Positions 22,670-33,250 of a DNA stretch of 64,000 nt are shown here, in pieces. Position numbers and translations under genes: made by a program. The stretch is from assembly GCF_947179165.1 (NCBI RefSeq), contig NC_077243.1, positions 47,198,501 through 47,262,500 on the forward strand. Direction: 5' to 3'. The stretch comes from Solanum dulcamara (taxonomy: Eukaryota > Streptophyta > Magnoliopsida > Solanales > Solanaceae). The notes below the pieces were generated by a model. That model had not been told where the DNA came from and did no database searches. It was given only the letters and a program-made list of their open reading frames with translations. Numbering within the stretch: the stretch's first letter is position 1; the number at the start of each line of letters is the position of its first letter.

Positions 22670-25516
22670 CTTCTGTCACGACCTAACCCTATAGGCCGCA
22701 ACTAGGGTCCGACCTGGACCCCCTATACATATCTATCAGCAGTGGTCAAGTCGAACTATAGACATGCAGTGCATATAAATCAAGTGTAGTCGAATCAGAC
22801 TACGACCAATATGATACGTATATGAGAACCCCCATGGGTCATAACATTTTGTATATCTATAGTCTCTTTGATTCGTATCATGACATGAAAGGGCACGCAA
22901 GCCGACAAGGCTGCCATAACATAATAACATGTATAATATATCACACAGACCCAGCTGAACCAATTGACATATACAACCCACATATACATGTCTGCAGACC
23001 TCTAACAATATTAATGACAACATATAGAAGTACAGGGGCCCTGCCGTACCCCTAAATAACAAAATAATACTACACATCGACAATCAGTGCCAACAACTAG
23101 GCTCCGATATAATGGAGCCTCTTCCAGCTGAGCTGAGCAGAATCCTAGGCTGACGGACTCCAAAACCTTTATTTGTACTTGCGAGCATGAAACGCAGCCC
23201 CTCGTAGAAAGAGGGTCAGTACAATATATGTACTGAGCATGTAAAGCATAACATAATATAACTGGAAACATATTTGAGATAGAGGAACAGGGGATAAAAT
23301 ATCAAATCAGAAATATACACCTGTACTCTGTGAATTACAAAAGCATGCATGTTCAAATTATATCATATAGCCGGCCCTACCAAGGATCCAGTGAATACAT
23401 CTGTAAAACCATCATATGCCCCGTTCCATCACTACCTTATTACAATACATCATTAGATCATCACATATATACATATGTACCCGGCCCTCTAGTAAGGGGC
23501 GGTGGACAATGCAGTGAATTGTGCACGATTACTATTCTCGGCCCAGAACTTGGTGAAAGAAGTGCTACAGTATACATGAGTAGAGTAGTGAGTAAATATA
23601 TGCAGTTTAAATCATTATTGAAGACTCAATAGAATAAGAAAGTTAAGCTTTTGACTGAGGACCCGAGTAGTGGTGTAGTCATCTCGAGTGTCCTCTAAAT
23701 GTCGTTATGGGTTGTCTCAATTGTAATCTTAGGGACCCTAGACATGTATTAACATAGGGCCAAATTATTTATGGACTCAAAACACTTAGTATCATCCAGT
23801 TTTTAAGACTTGGAGCCAGTACATTTGGTACCTCTTTAACATATAGAAGTTTTTAGGAAAATAGTTCAAATATTATAGGAGTTCGATATTCAGAAGTAAA
23901 TAAGATATGATAAGAATGGAGTTACCCCAGAACTGATATCATATTTAACTTACAACTAAGACATGCCATAATAAGAAAGAGAATAAACTCTATATAGTTT
24001 GAGCTTTCCTTCCTGTGGTCATCATGTGTATATTTCGTACCCGGCCTAGCCTGGGGCTCGGTGAACAATCATGGCATCATAACCTCATTTTCATGCCAAG
24101 AACATATCAAGAGAAGGAAGAGATAGTTTTCCACACACTACTTTCTAACATATAGAAGCCTTAATAGGAATTACTCAATTCTTGCAGGGGTTCCAATACT
24201 AAGCTGTGGACAGGGATTATGAGGCATACTTGGAGTTATGGGAATGGAATTATCCCTACATTTCATCCACAATACACCTAATTCTAATACATGCCAATAG
24301 GAATGAAAGATAGCTTTACACACTATGCCAAAAACATGCCAAGAGAAAGCTTCACATACCTCTTATGAGTTACTCTTTATCTCATTTGGCTCGTCGTCCT
24401 TTGAACCTATTCAACATGAAAGTAATACAAATATAAACCAATCTTAGATTTCAGCATCTTAGGTTGCACCTTAGTATTCATGGAATCTATTTCCTTGTTC
24501 ATCTCATCAACTAGTTCTTTAATTAGTTAAGGCGTTAACGAAAATTGGGCAGCACCTCCCCTATAACGTGCCCTATCCAAATTTCCAATAAGATCCCTAA
24601 ACACTACATAAAACCAACAAAAACAACCTGCACCATACGTTTAAGCAATTCACACCAACAATATACAACATAAACTCCAAATGACTCGCTTAGAATTACG
24701 ATATCAAAATATGGTGTCTAGCCTTTATTTTGTAACAACTTTAATTATATGAAATGAGGGGTCGTGTGGCTGAAACCAGAAGAACCCACACCCTTTATAG
24801 AATACATTTAGTCCCTGCAACACACCCCCACACACCTACCTCAGTACGCCACAAGCAGAACCCTTTACTTCGACGACAATTCAACTATAACGACTCCAAC
24901 TTAATTTATTTCGAATGTCAAGCATATCTATGATTTTTTCACATTTACAGCCACTTAAACAACATATAATACACTTCTTAAAAATACCATAAACTTCAAA
25001 TTAAGAGGAGAAACCTTACCTTACCCGAAATTGGCCAAAACTGCCAAATTGCAACTCGGAACTTCTCCAAACGTGCTTAAATTAAGCGGGCTATTTATGT
25101 CCCTTCTCCGCTGCCCCAAATTGTAAATTTTGGTTATCAAACGCTATTATATAACCATGTAACACCTCAAATAATTAATTCATAGAATTAAACTCGGAGG
25201 CTTACCTTGGCAGCCCCCAAACCCATAGCTCCTCCCCGTGCCCTCCAACATTTTTCTCTTCTTCTTTCTTACTTTTCTAGGTGTAAAGATGAAGAAATAA
25301 TTCTGTAGACATCGTAAGATACATAGATACATCTGCATGTGGTTGAGGAACACCATACATAATTAATTCACGGAAAAAATTGAAGAACTTACCTTTAATT
25401 TCTCAAAACCATGGCTGCCCTTCTTTTTCTTCCAACGTTTTATCTCCTTTTGGTCTTCACGTTTTTTTCCTTTCTTTTGGCTGAATATTTGGATGAGAAA
25501 TGAGTGTCAGTTAACA

Positions 25517-25526
25517 CATATATAAA
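25517..25526 (-). promoter_or_regulatory. TATA box in the E 5' LTR
   Basis: TTTATATATG on minus, with three ACGT-core motifs just upstream. Confidence 0.55.
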
Positions 25527-25542
25527 CCCCTCTTTAGAAGGT

Positions 25543-25596
25543 GCCACGTGGCATCCCCCTAGGGTGACACGTGACAGCCTCCTAGGGTGCCACGTC
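25543..25596 (-). promoter_or_regulatory. G-box cluster in the E 5' LTR
   Basis: A perfect palindromic GCCACGTGGC (25543-25552), a second CACGTG (25568-25573) and a half-match CACGTC (25591-25596) lie within 55 bp, starting about 17 bp from the TATA box. G-boxes are bound by plant bZIP and bHLH factors (established). The left LTR has CATGTG, CACATG and a disrupted third site at the same positions. Confidence 0.6.
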
Positions 25597-25644
25597 AACC
25601 TATTCGGCCATCACATGCTGCCATGTGTTAGTGGGGTCCACCCC

Positions 25645-25738
25645 AAGATGATGCATCACCTACTTGACCCTAAGTAGGTGCATCACCTGCTTATCCAAGT
25701 AGGTGCATCACCTACTTGCTTTGAGTAGGCGCGTCGCT
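25645..25738 (-). repeat. Inverted-repeat block in the right LTR of E
   Basis: AAGTAGGTG (25697-25705) and CACCTACTT (25709-25717) form a perfect 9-bp inverted repeat with a 3-base loop. Flanking partial copies read GATGCATCACCTACTTGACC and GAGTAGGCGCGTCGC. It lies about 120 bp upstream of the TATA box in element orientation. Confidence 0.8.
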
Positions 25739-28698
25739 TTCTTATTTCTCTTTTGTGAGCCTGTAATCTCGCCTTACTTCAAGAGCCTATGCACTCCTTG
25801 CTACTTAAGCTCGACATGTACTCAAGTAGATTAAGTGTGTAGGACTTCTAAGTTAGTAGCCGAGTCCTACGACTCCTTACACGGCCTCCAACTTCTTCTG
25901 AGTCCTCATAACCCTATTTCCAAGCTTCCCTACTATGGGGTGTCACATTCTCCCTTCCTTGGAGTTGTTTAATAATGTTGTATACTATCCGACTCACATA
26001 GTAACTTCTAAGAAGCTTAAAAGATATTCCGAACTCAAGAGTGTGGGGTGTAACAGATGTATAAGCTATTAGGGGTGTTCATCAACTAGGAAGAAGGAAG
26101 AGTAAAAATGTCAGGTATAATGCTGAATGTGAAGTTGCTATTTTTGAACTTGGAATGATTTTTGACAATGTTAAACAATTTAGAAAGGATTTGACAAATT
26201 ATGCAGTAAAAAATAATTATCAGATTAAGTTAAGCCCTAATGAATTTCATAGAGTGAGGGATAAATGTAAATTCAAAGAAAAATGCAAATGGTTGTGTTA
26301 TGGTGCAATTGATAGAGATTCAGCTAACTTTTTGATCAAGAACTACCATCCTATACATAAGTGTTCTCCATCAAATAAGAATAAAATATGTACAAGTAAA
26401 TTTCTAGCAAACAAATTCAAGAATGAAATAACTAAACAACCATCCATTAAGATTTGGGAAATACAAGAATTGTGTAGGGAGAAGTTAGGATTATTTTTGG
26501 GTATGACCATCTGTTACAAGGTAAAGCTAATGATTCATAAGGAATCCATGGGTGACTGGAATATGGAATCTGCAAGATTATGTGATTATGCTGAGGTTAT
26601 AAAATAGAAAAATCCTGGTAGTTCTGTTTTTTTAAGAATGGATAGAGAAACTGCACCAGGAAAGAATTTGTTTATATACTTCTATGTGTGCTTGGATGCA
26701 TTTAAAAGGGGGTGGAAGGAAGGATGTAGAATAATAATAGGATTTGATGGATGTTTCTTAAAGGGTTCTTGCAAGGGTGAACTTCTAGTAGCAGTTGGCA
26801 AGAATAGAAACAATCAGATGTTTCCTATAGCCTGGGCAATTGTAGATAAGGAAACTAAGCATAGTTGGAGTTTCTTTATAAATTACTTGAAAGAGAACCT
26901 ACAGTTGGGTGCTGGACAGGGTCTTACTATTATGGAAGATATGCAAAAGGTAATTACCTATTACATTTGCTAAAGCTATTAGATTATCTATTAAGTACTG
27001 AATTGCAATTTGTATTCTTTGTAGGGTTTTCATGCAACTGTTGATGAACTACTACCAAATGCTGAAGTTAGAATGTGTTCTAGACATATTTGGTCAAATT
27101 GGAATCAAACTTGGAAGGGAGAGGAAAGGAGAAAACAATTCTGGAGATGTTCAAAGGAAATTTTTGAAGTGAAGTTCAAGGATGAGCTTCATAAAATGAG
27201 CAAACTTGGTAATGATATTTGTGCTGACTTATTGCAATATCCAGAAGAGTCATGGGTTAGGGCATTCTTTCAATAGCATTCCAAATGTGATTTAGTTGAA
27301 AATAACATGTATGAGACCTTTAACTCATGGATCATATCATGTAGACACAAATATATAATAACCATGTTGGAGGAAATTAGGAGAAAGATAATGATAAGAA
27401 CTGTGGATATGATTAAGTTTGCCAACACCTGGATAACTGATATTGCACCTATGGCTAGACATATCTTAGAGCAGAATAAGGATAAGTTTAGGACATGCAA
27501 GGTGCTTTGGAATGCTGATGTTAGGTTTGAGATTGGAGAAGGGGAGTACACACATAGTGTTAACTTGGCTGATAGAGTTTGTAGTTATAGAACTTAGAAA
27601 CTGAGAGGCATTCCATGCCAACATGCTATTGCTGCTTTGTGACACATAAAATAGGAGCCTGAACCTCTTGTGGAGCATTGGTATAAGAAGGATACCTTCT
27701 TAAAGGCTTATAGTCATTTCATCCAACTAATTCCAAATATGAAGATGTGTCCTGAAACTAATAATCCAAGGATTTAACCTACTAAACCTAAACTAATGCC
27801 TGGCAGACCTACAAGAAATAAAAGAAAGGGCAAAGGTGAACCAAGAAAGAAGTATGGAAAAATGTCCAAACAAGGGGTGAAACAGACTTGTTCCATGTGT
27901 AAACAACAAGGTCATAACAAGAGATATTGCAAGGTAACATAATTTATACTTGCTTGTGTCGTTTTTAATCACTTGTTGAATTTTTAATAAACATATATTT
28001 TGTGCTTAAATATTCAGGTTGCTGGTCAAAGTTCAGAAGCAGGTACCCATATTTTACAATTTACTGGTCAAAGCTCACAAGGAAGTAGGCAACCTGAACC
28101 AAAAAACTTCAGCCAACCTGAACTAACAACATTCAGCCAACCTGCATCAACAACATCAAGCAAGCATGCTTGTTCAACAATAGTTTATGCTAATACAAGT
28201 AGAGTTAAGAGGGTGAATAATGCAAGCTCAAGACAACTACCATCATATGTGGATACAAGTATTCCTTTTACAAGAGGAATAACAAGTCAACTACCTCAGA
28301 GGATAAAAGAGACTATTGGACAAAAGAGAGGAGTTGCAGCAACTGAAGAAGACTTTGCAAGAGGGGGGACAAAGAAGCCATCATATGGTGAATCAAGTAA
28401 TTTTGGATTTGGCATATTCACAAGTGCAAGTGGAACCCAAATACTCAATGTATGTTGTTTTCTCCTTTGGTTACATACTAATCTTCACAAGTGCAGCTTA
28501 CTTACTAATTTTGGTTTCTCTTTTTCTGTAAAACAGCCAAGGAATTCAAGTCAAAGAATTCTACCAACAAGTTCAAATTTTAAGGATGCAAGTTCAACAG
28601 GCATAGACCTTGGTATTAAGACTAAAGGCTTGAGATGGAAAAATAGAGATGTTGTCACTACCTCCCAGTTGCAGCAAATGGCAAACAAAAAGAAGTAG

Positions 28699-29984
28699 TA
28701 ACAGCAACACCAGCTTTGAATACTTTTTGCTATGTAACGTAATAAACACTTTTGAGGATTGTAACCTTGTTAAACCAATCCACTGATTGTGGTATTTAGC
28801 ATAATGCTAACTTTGAGTTCATTGTGGATTATGTTTTTGGGTTACATTATGATATTGTTAAGTGTTTTTGGAATGAAATTGTCATGTCACATAATACAAT
28901 TGTCGCCTTGTTTCTCAAATAGAGATATTGCAGAATACCATTGATGAAGGCAATGAAAAGCTACCACAATATCCAACAATTTATAGGATTTTGAACTTTT
29001 AATAAGTGAAATATGTATTCACTTCAAAAAAATGTGAATTGTAAATTGTATACAACAATAATATCAAAATACATACAAATGTGGCCTAGCTAGAAATTTA
29101 CAACAACAACAACATGAAGATTCATTTCATCCAAAACATAGACAACTTTACAAAAACAACAACATCAAAATAATACTACACCACCACCTATACCTAATGA
29201 TAGACCACCACTTATACCTGAATAACACAACACATTTTAACAATTAGGCTTCAATCTCCATACTCCAAACATTACCAACCCAGTAGAGATCACAACAACA
29301 ATAAATATAGTTCTTGCTCGATTTATTTTTTCATCAAAAGCCTTGACTTTATTCAACAAACCCAAGATCACCTTATTTGTTTGAGGAGGGTGTCAATCTT
29401 CATACCAATAAAAAAAATCAAAGCCACCCATTTTCTACAAAATCAATCAGAAAAAAAATTAGAAGCCCACAATTAACAGAAAATACTAATTCCTCTTTTG
29501 TTGTACTTACCGGAAATAAATGGAGCTTTAAGATTCACATTGAATAAAAGTTGCAATATATGAGTAAAAATATTAACTTAAAGAATTACTTTACCTTTGA
29601 AAGTTTATAAGTAAAAAATCTACGACCTGGATTTAGTTGGGTCCAAGAAGTCTTTAATAGTGCTTTATTACCACATTTACAATATCGACATTCATCCAAA
29701 GAGGCAATGGAAGAGTTGGAGAAGCTCAACATGAAAGTTTAGGAGAAGAGTGACATGAAAGAGAGAAAAACAAAGAAGAAGAGAGGAAACTGATTTTTTC
29801 CTTTTTCTTTTTCCAAATTAGAGAAACAAGCTAAGAAATTAGGGAAAAATTGAAGAAGAAAGGGCATAAATATATAAATAAAAGAGATATGACTTTTATA
29901 GGCCTTGTTTGATACCACATCAAATGAAAAAATAGCTTCTACGCGCCTCAGGTAGGTGGAAAACACGTGAGGTGCCAGCTGTGT
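28699..29984 (+). other. MULE 3' flank between transposase and terminal repeat
   Basis: AT-rich, with CAACAACAA runs at about 29099-29162. The minus frame at 29739-29999 is low-complexity and runs into the terminal repeat, so it is not supported as a gene. Confidence 0.5.
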
Positions 29985-30104
29985 AAAACGTGTCAACATG
30001 ACACATCAGACCCTTACATTAGGTGTCTAAAATGAACATCTCCTGGTTTAGGTGTCTAAGTGAAAGTTGGTGCTAACTTTAAGGGGCCACCGATGGGTTT
30101 GGCC
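29985..30104 (-). repeat. MULE right terminal inverted repeat
   Basis: Reverse complement matches 13577-13697. Ends ...CCGATGGGTTTGGCC, directly followed by the TTAAAAATA duplication. Confidence 0.9.
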
Positions 30105-30113
30105 TTAAAAATA
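30105..30113. repeat. MULE target-site duplication, right copy
   Basis: TTAAAAATA, identical to 13568-13576. Confidence 0.92.
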
Positions 30114-30410
30114 TAGTAAAACTAGATGGGTTCAAATCAATTCAAATTTCAAACATGTATGTAAATGAAATTATGTATAAATACTTTGAAATTCATCAAA
30201 AAAATCATTCTTTAAATAATCCACCATGAATTTCAAAGAACCTTTAAAGAACTAAATAGAGAAAATACTTGTAAACCATTATTTCATACATATGAAATTA
30301 TTTTGTATCAAAATAGACTAATAATCATTAGTTTAACCATGATTCATGCAATTAAGTAGAAATAAGAATTATCCATAAGAAAATCTTATTTGAATTCAAG
30401 AGATTAGTTG

Positions 30411-31350
30411 AAAGAGTTTTGGACTACATGGGTGGAAGAACCCATGGATAAACACCCACATAACTTAGAGGAAAGTTTAAAGAAAATAAATATAATTTAT
30501 CATATAATCAAAATACTTTAGGCATGAGAGTAGAAGGAATATTCTCATTGAAGCCTTACATACTCTAATATAAGATAGGTAATTAAACTTTAAATACTTA
30601 CTAATATATACATTTGGAATCATGATATGAAAACCCATAAAGTTTCATACTTGAATTAAATAGAAGATTTTGATAATTCATTTGGGCTTAATGGATGAAA
30701 GGATTCATGAACCAATACTCACATACCTTAGGGTAAAGCTTCAAGAAAATAAACATAATTTATCATATAATCAAAATACTTTAGGAATTAGAGTGGAAGG
30801 AATACCCTCATTGAAGCCTTAAATACGCTAATATAAGATAGGTAATTAAACTTCAAATACTTAATAATCTATGCATTTGGAATCATGATATGAAAACCCA
30901 TAAAGTTTCATACTTGAATTAAATAGAAGACTTTGATAATTCATTTGGGGTTCATGGAAGAAAGGATTCATGAATCAATACCCACATACCTTAGAGTAAA
31001 GCTTAAAGAAAATAAACATAATTTATCATATAATCAAAATACTTTAGGCATGAGAGTGGAAGGAATACTCTCATTGAAGCCTTACATATGCTAATATAAG
31101 ATAGATAATTAAATTTTAAATACTTAATAATCTATGCATTTGCAATCATGATATAAAAAACCTATAAAGTTTTGTACTTGAATTAAATAGAAGACTTTGA
31201 TAATTAATTTGGGCTTCATGGATGAAAGAATTCATGAATCAATATCCACATACCTTAGAGTAAAGCTTGAAGAGAATTGGGTGAGTAAACATAATTTATA
31301 ATATAATCGAAATACTTTAGGCATGAGAGTGGAAGGAAAATCTCATTGAA
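30411..31350. repeat. ~263-bp tandem repeat array, about 3.5 copies
   Basis: The anchor (C/T)ATAATTTAT occurs at 30491, 30754, 31017 and 31290 (spacings 263, 263, 273). Each unit also repeats ATACTTTAGGCATGAGAGT, CTCATTGAAGCCTTA and ACCCATAAAGTTTCATACTTG-like words with few differences. Confidence 0.88.
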
Positions 31351-32234
31351 GCCTTACATACCTGAAATCAAAAGCTTTACTCAGAATCGAAGGACCTAAT
31401 GAACACTCTTGAATCCTAGCATTTTCTCCTCGCCGGAGCATTTTGTGTACTACCCAAAGTATATAAATCACCGGAATAGTATTTCTACATTACTAAGAGC
31501 TAAAACTATATTTTGAGAATAATTAAAGAAGTGTATAGAGAGAAGAGTTATTTGAGAAAGCTTGATGAATAAAATAATGAAATAAGGTAGGTATTTATAG
31601 GTGTGAAAGAGGGACCTAACAATAATTAAAATAATTATACAAAAAAATCTAAAAATTTAATAGAGGATTGTAATGTCATGGATGATGTCAAATGGAGGAC
31701 TATTGATGTCAAATTGATCTAGATCATCCATGGTTGGTGAGATTAATCTTCTTATTTACGGAATACCATTTTTTGGAGCTATGTATGAAAAAGATAACTT
31801 CCTAATTAGGATTTGATATCTTCACAAGAATTGTAACTCTAGAAGTCTTCTTTCATGTCGTTCAAGAATCAACAGATTTAGAGCATTCTACAGTGAGATA
31901 TGATTTTTCTTCTACAAATACTCAATTTCATCACATCACCTGGTCTTGCAAGGATTAATTTATTTAGCCTCCGAATTTTAAGCTATGGTCTCACAATTGT
32001 TGTTTGGGGTTATTCATAAATTTAAAATTCCAAAGGATGAATCATTTGCGTTAAAGTTTTTTTTTTTTAATAAGTCATTTTAATTGTCTTTCTTTACTTA
32101 CTCATCTTTATAAAGTTTACTTTCTTTATAGATTTTCTAAATGTTTTAAATTTGTTTCTCTTTCAAATAGTTTTAAATTTCTCCATTTTCAAATAAACTT
32201 TTCTCAAAAGTTAGTCAATTAATTTTTCAAATAG

Positions 32235-32400
32235 TCGGAGAACCGCGTGTTAGCGGCCACTTTGAGTGCTAATACCTTCTCAAAGTGGAAATTTAAACCC
32301 TTGTCCTTTTCTCTAAAATTTTAAAACTTAAATCTATTAAAACCTTTTAAATTAAGTTTTCTTAATTTCGTTTTTAAAAAATTGGCGACTCATTTTTAAT
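32235..32400 (+). repeat. Tat/Ogre-like LTR end and primer-site-like sequence
   Basis: CCGCGTGTTAGCGGCCACTTTG..GTGCTAATACC..CTCAAAGTGG resembles the end region of Ogre/Tat LTRs in dicots, followed by TTGGCGACTC at 32382-32391, the first part of the tRNA-Arg-type primer site of that lineage. The rest of the site is lost. Identification is from memory of the motif, so moderate. Confidence 0.45.
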
Positions 32401-33250
32401 TTTTTTTTCCCAAATCCATTTAAAAACTAACTTTTCAACGACATAATTGTCGACATCAATCACCCTGATAGCGCTAGAAGCAACATCAAAGGGGAAGAAC
32501 CACACATGGGAATGAACACATAATTTGCTAATTAGCACAAGGAATGGCATAAAGAGTGTCTTTTGATGTGCCTTTCTCTTCATCTACATTGCAACTACTT
32601 TCCCGTAGTTGATATGCACTCCCATGATTAAGCATGCAATGAGTATGGAAGCTTCATTATGAACTCTTTCATCATTCTTAGAAGGAATGAGCCGCGCACA
32701 CATAATTTCCAACCAAAGTTTAGCTTCTAATTTCAATTCTTGGCGAGCTATTCCCCTTCCCTTATGGCTCACGTAGGCTGGCCTACTGCGATGGTGTCGG
32801 CAACCCATTGATGTTGACTTTTCGTTATGAATTTTCTCAGCAGATGTAGTTTCTTTTTGTATATTCTCATCTCAAATGAGATAGTTGATTGCCTCTGATG
32901 TGATTCAACTTCCGCACCCCTTATAAAAATTGACAATAGGTTTGGGAACTTCTCTACTGACCCACGAAGGCCATCGATTCATTCCTTGCCTTATATGAGG
33001 CAAACCAAATTCCATAACCAATTTGGGGAAGTAATTTCTTGGGCACAAGCAAAGGGCATCCAAGTTCTATTGGTGAACTATTGCACGATGTTAAGAAATA
33101 TTCATCCCCTAACCAAGATATATTGAATATTTTCTCCAGGGTACAAGTACGATTAGTTTTATAGAGAGTATACTTCTTCTACCTCATTAACAACATTGCA
33201 AGGGTCTTTCTCCTTTTCCTTACTTTTTCCTTTGCTATTTGAAGAAAAAG
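32374..33250 (-). pseudogene. Plant transposon-protein domain (PF20167-like) fragment
   Basis: The minus strand reads LEAKLWLEIMCARLIPSKND, then ILIACLIMGVHINYGKVVAM, a TAG stop (32584-32586), and MKRKAHQKTLFMPFLVLISK in the same frame. This resembles the putative plant transposon protein domain common in Solanaceae retroelement ORFs annotated as integrase core domain containing. The stop likely replaces a Q codon. The upstream half (32880-33250) is frameshifted but keeps phrases such as NFYKGCG. Orientation is opposite to the neighbouring Ogre-like LTR end, so the two are from different insertions or an inversion. Confidence 0.5.

Larger units (their letters stand above)
14948..26055 (-). 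mobile_element. Element E: minus-strand LTR retrotransposon nested in the MULE transposase
   Basis: LTRs 14948-18351 and 22674-26055 flank a 4.3-kb interior. GATGT is duplicated on both sides (14943-14947 and 26056-26060). On minus the primer site is next to the right LTR and the polypurine tract next to the left LTR. The interior has no frame over about 100 codons and no gag-pol motif I can place, so it looks non-autonomous or very decayed. The LTR start TGTCACGACC is shared with LTR F at 61918. Confidence 0.92.
22674..26055 (-). repeat. Element E 5' LTR (3382 bp)
   Basis: Begins TGTCACGACC and ends GGTGTAACA. This is the LTR that would drive the element. It keeps intact G-boxes (25543-25596), a TATA box (25517-25526) and a clean inverted repeat (25697-25717). 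Confidence 0.92.
14229..28698 (+). pseudogene. MuDR-like transposase pseudogene, five exons, split by element E
   Basis: Exons: 14229-14947, then 26061-26949 (contiguous once E and one target copy are removed), 27025-27933, 28018-28449 and 28537-28698; about 1036 codons in one frame. The ATG at 14229 opens MDDFILTYFYHGGH, an N-terminal style typical of plant MULE transposases. Next come an acidic linker, a Mutator DNA-binding-like domain (FELGMIFDNVKQFRKD..., CKFKEKCKWLC; 26146-26400), the MULE DDE core with D in IGFDGCFLKG and D in TIMEDMQK, a SWIM-type finger (LRGIPCQHA, 27601-27630), and a CCHC knuckle (CSMCKQQGHNKRYC, 27892-27933). All three introns are GT-AG and in phase. In-frame stops lie at 14304, 26062, 26605, 27274, 27595, 27640, 27652 and 27775. 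I see no frameshift. Catalytic residues are present, but the gene is dead. Confidence 0.92.
13577..30104 (+). mobile_element. Mutator-like (MULE/MuDR) transposon, 16.5 kb with a nested LTR element
   Basis: Terminal inverted repeats of about 120 bp begin GGCCAAACCCATCGGTG, and a perfect 9-bp TTAAAAATA duplication lies in the flanking LTR D. Removing element E and its duplicated target gives a MULE of about 5.4 kb with a single five-exon transposase gene on plus, which is normal for plant MuDR-type elements. The terminal repeats have diverged by several substitutions, so it is not recent, yet it is younger than D and older than E. Confidence 0.93.
30105..31980 (-). repeat. LTR D, right part (outer end unresolved)
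   Basis: Continues the match to LTR I after the MULE (AAAACTAG.TGGGTTCAAA; ACATGGGTGGAAGAACCCATGGAT near 30425). It then enters a tandem array (30411-31350) and AT-rich sequence with a promoter-like TTTATAGGTGTGAAAG on plus near 31596. No GTGTTACA-type end was found, so the right limit is a guess. Confidence 0.45.
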
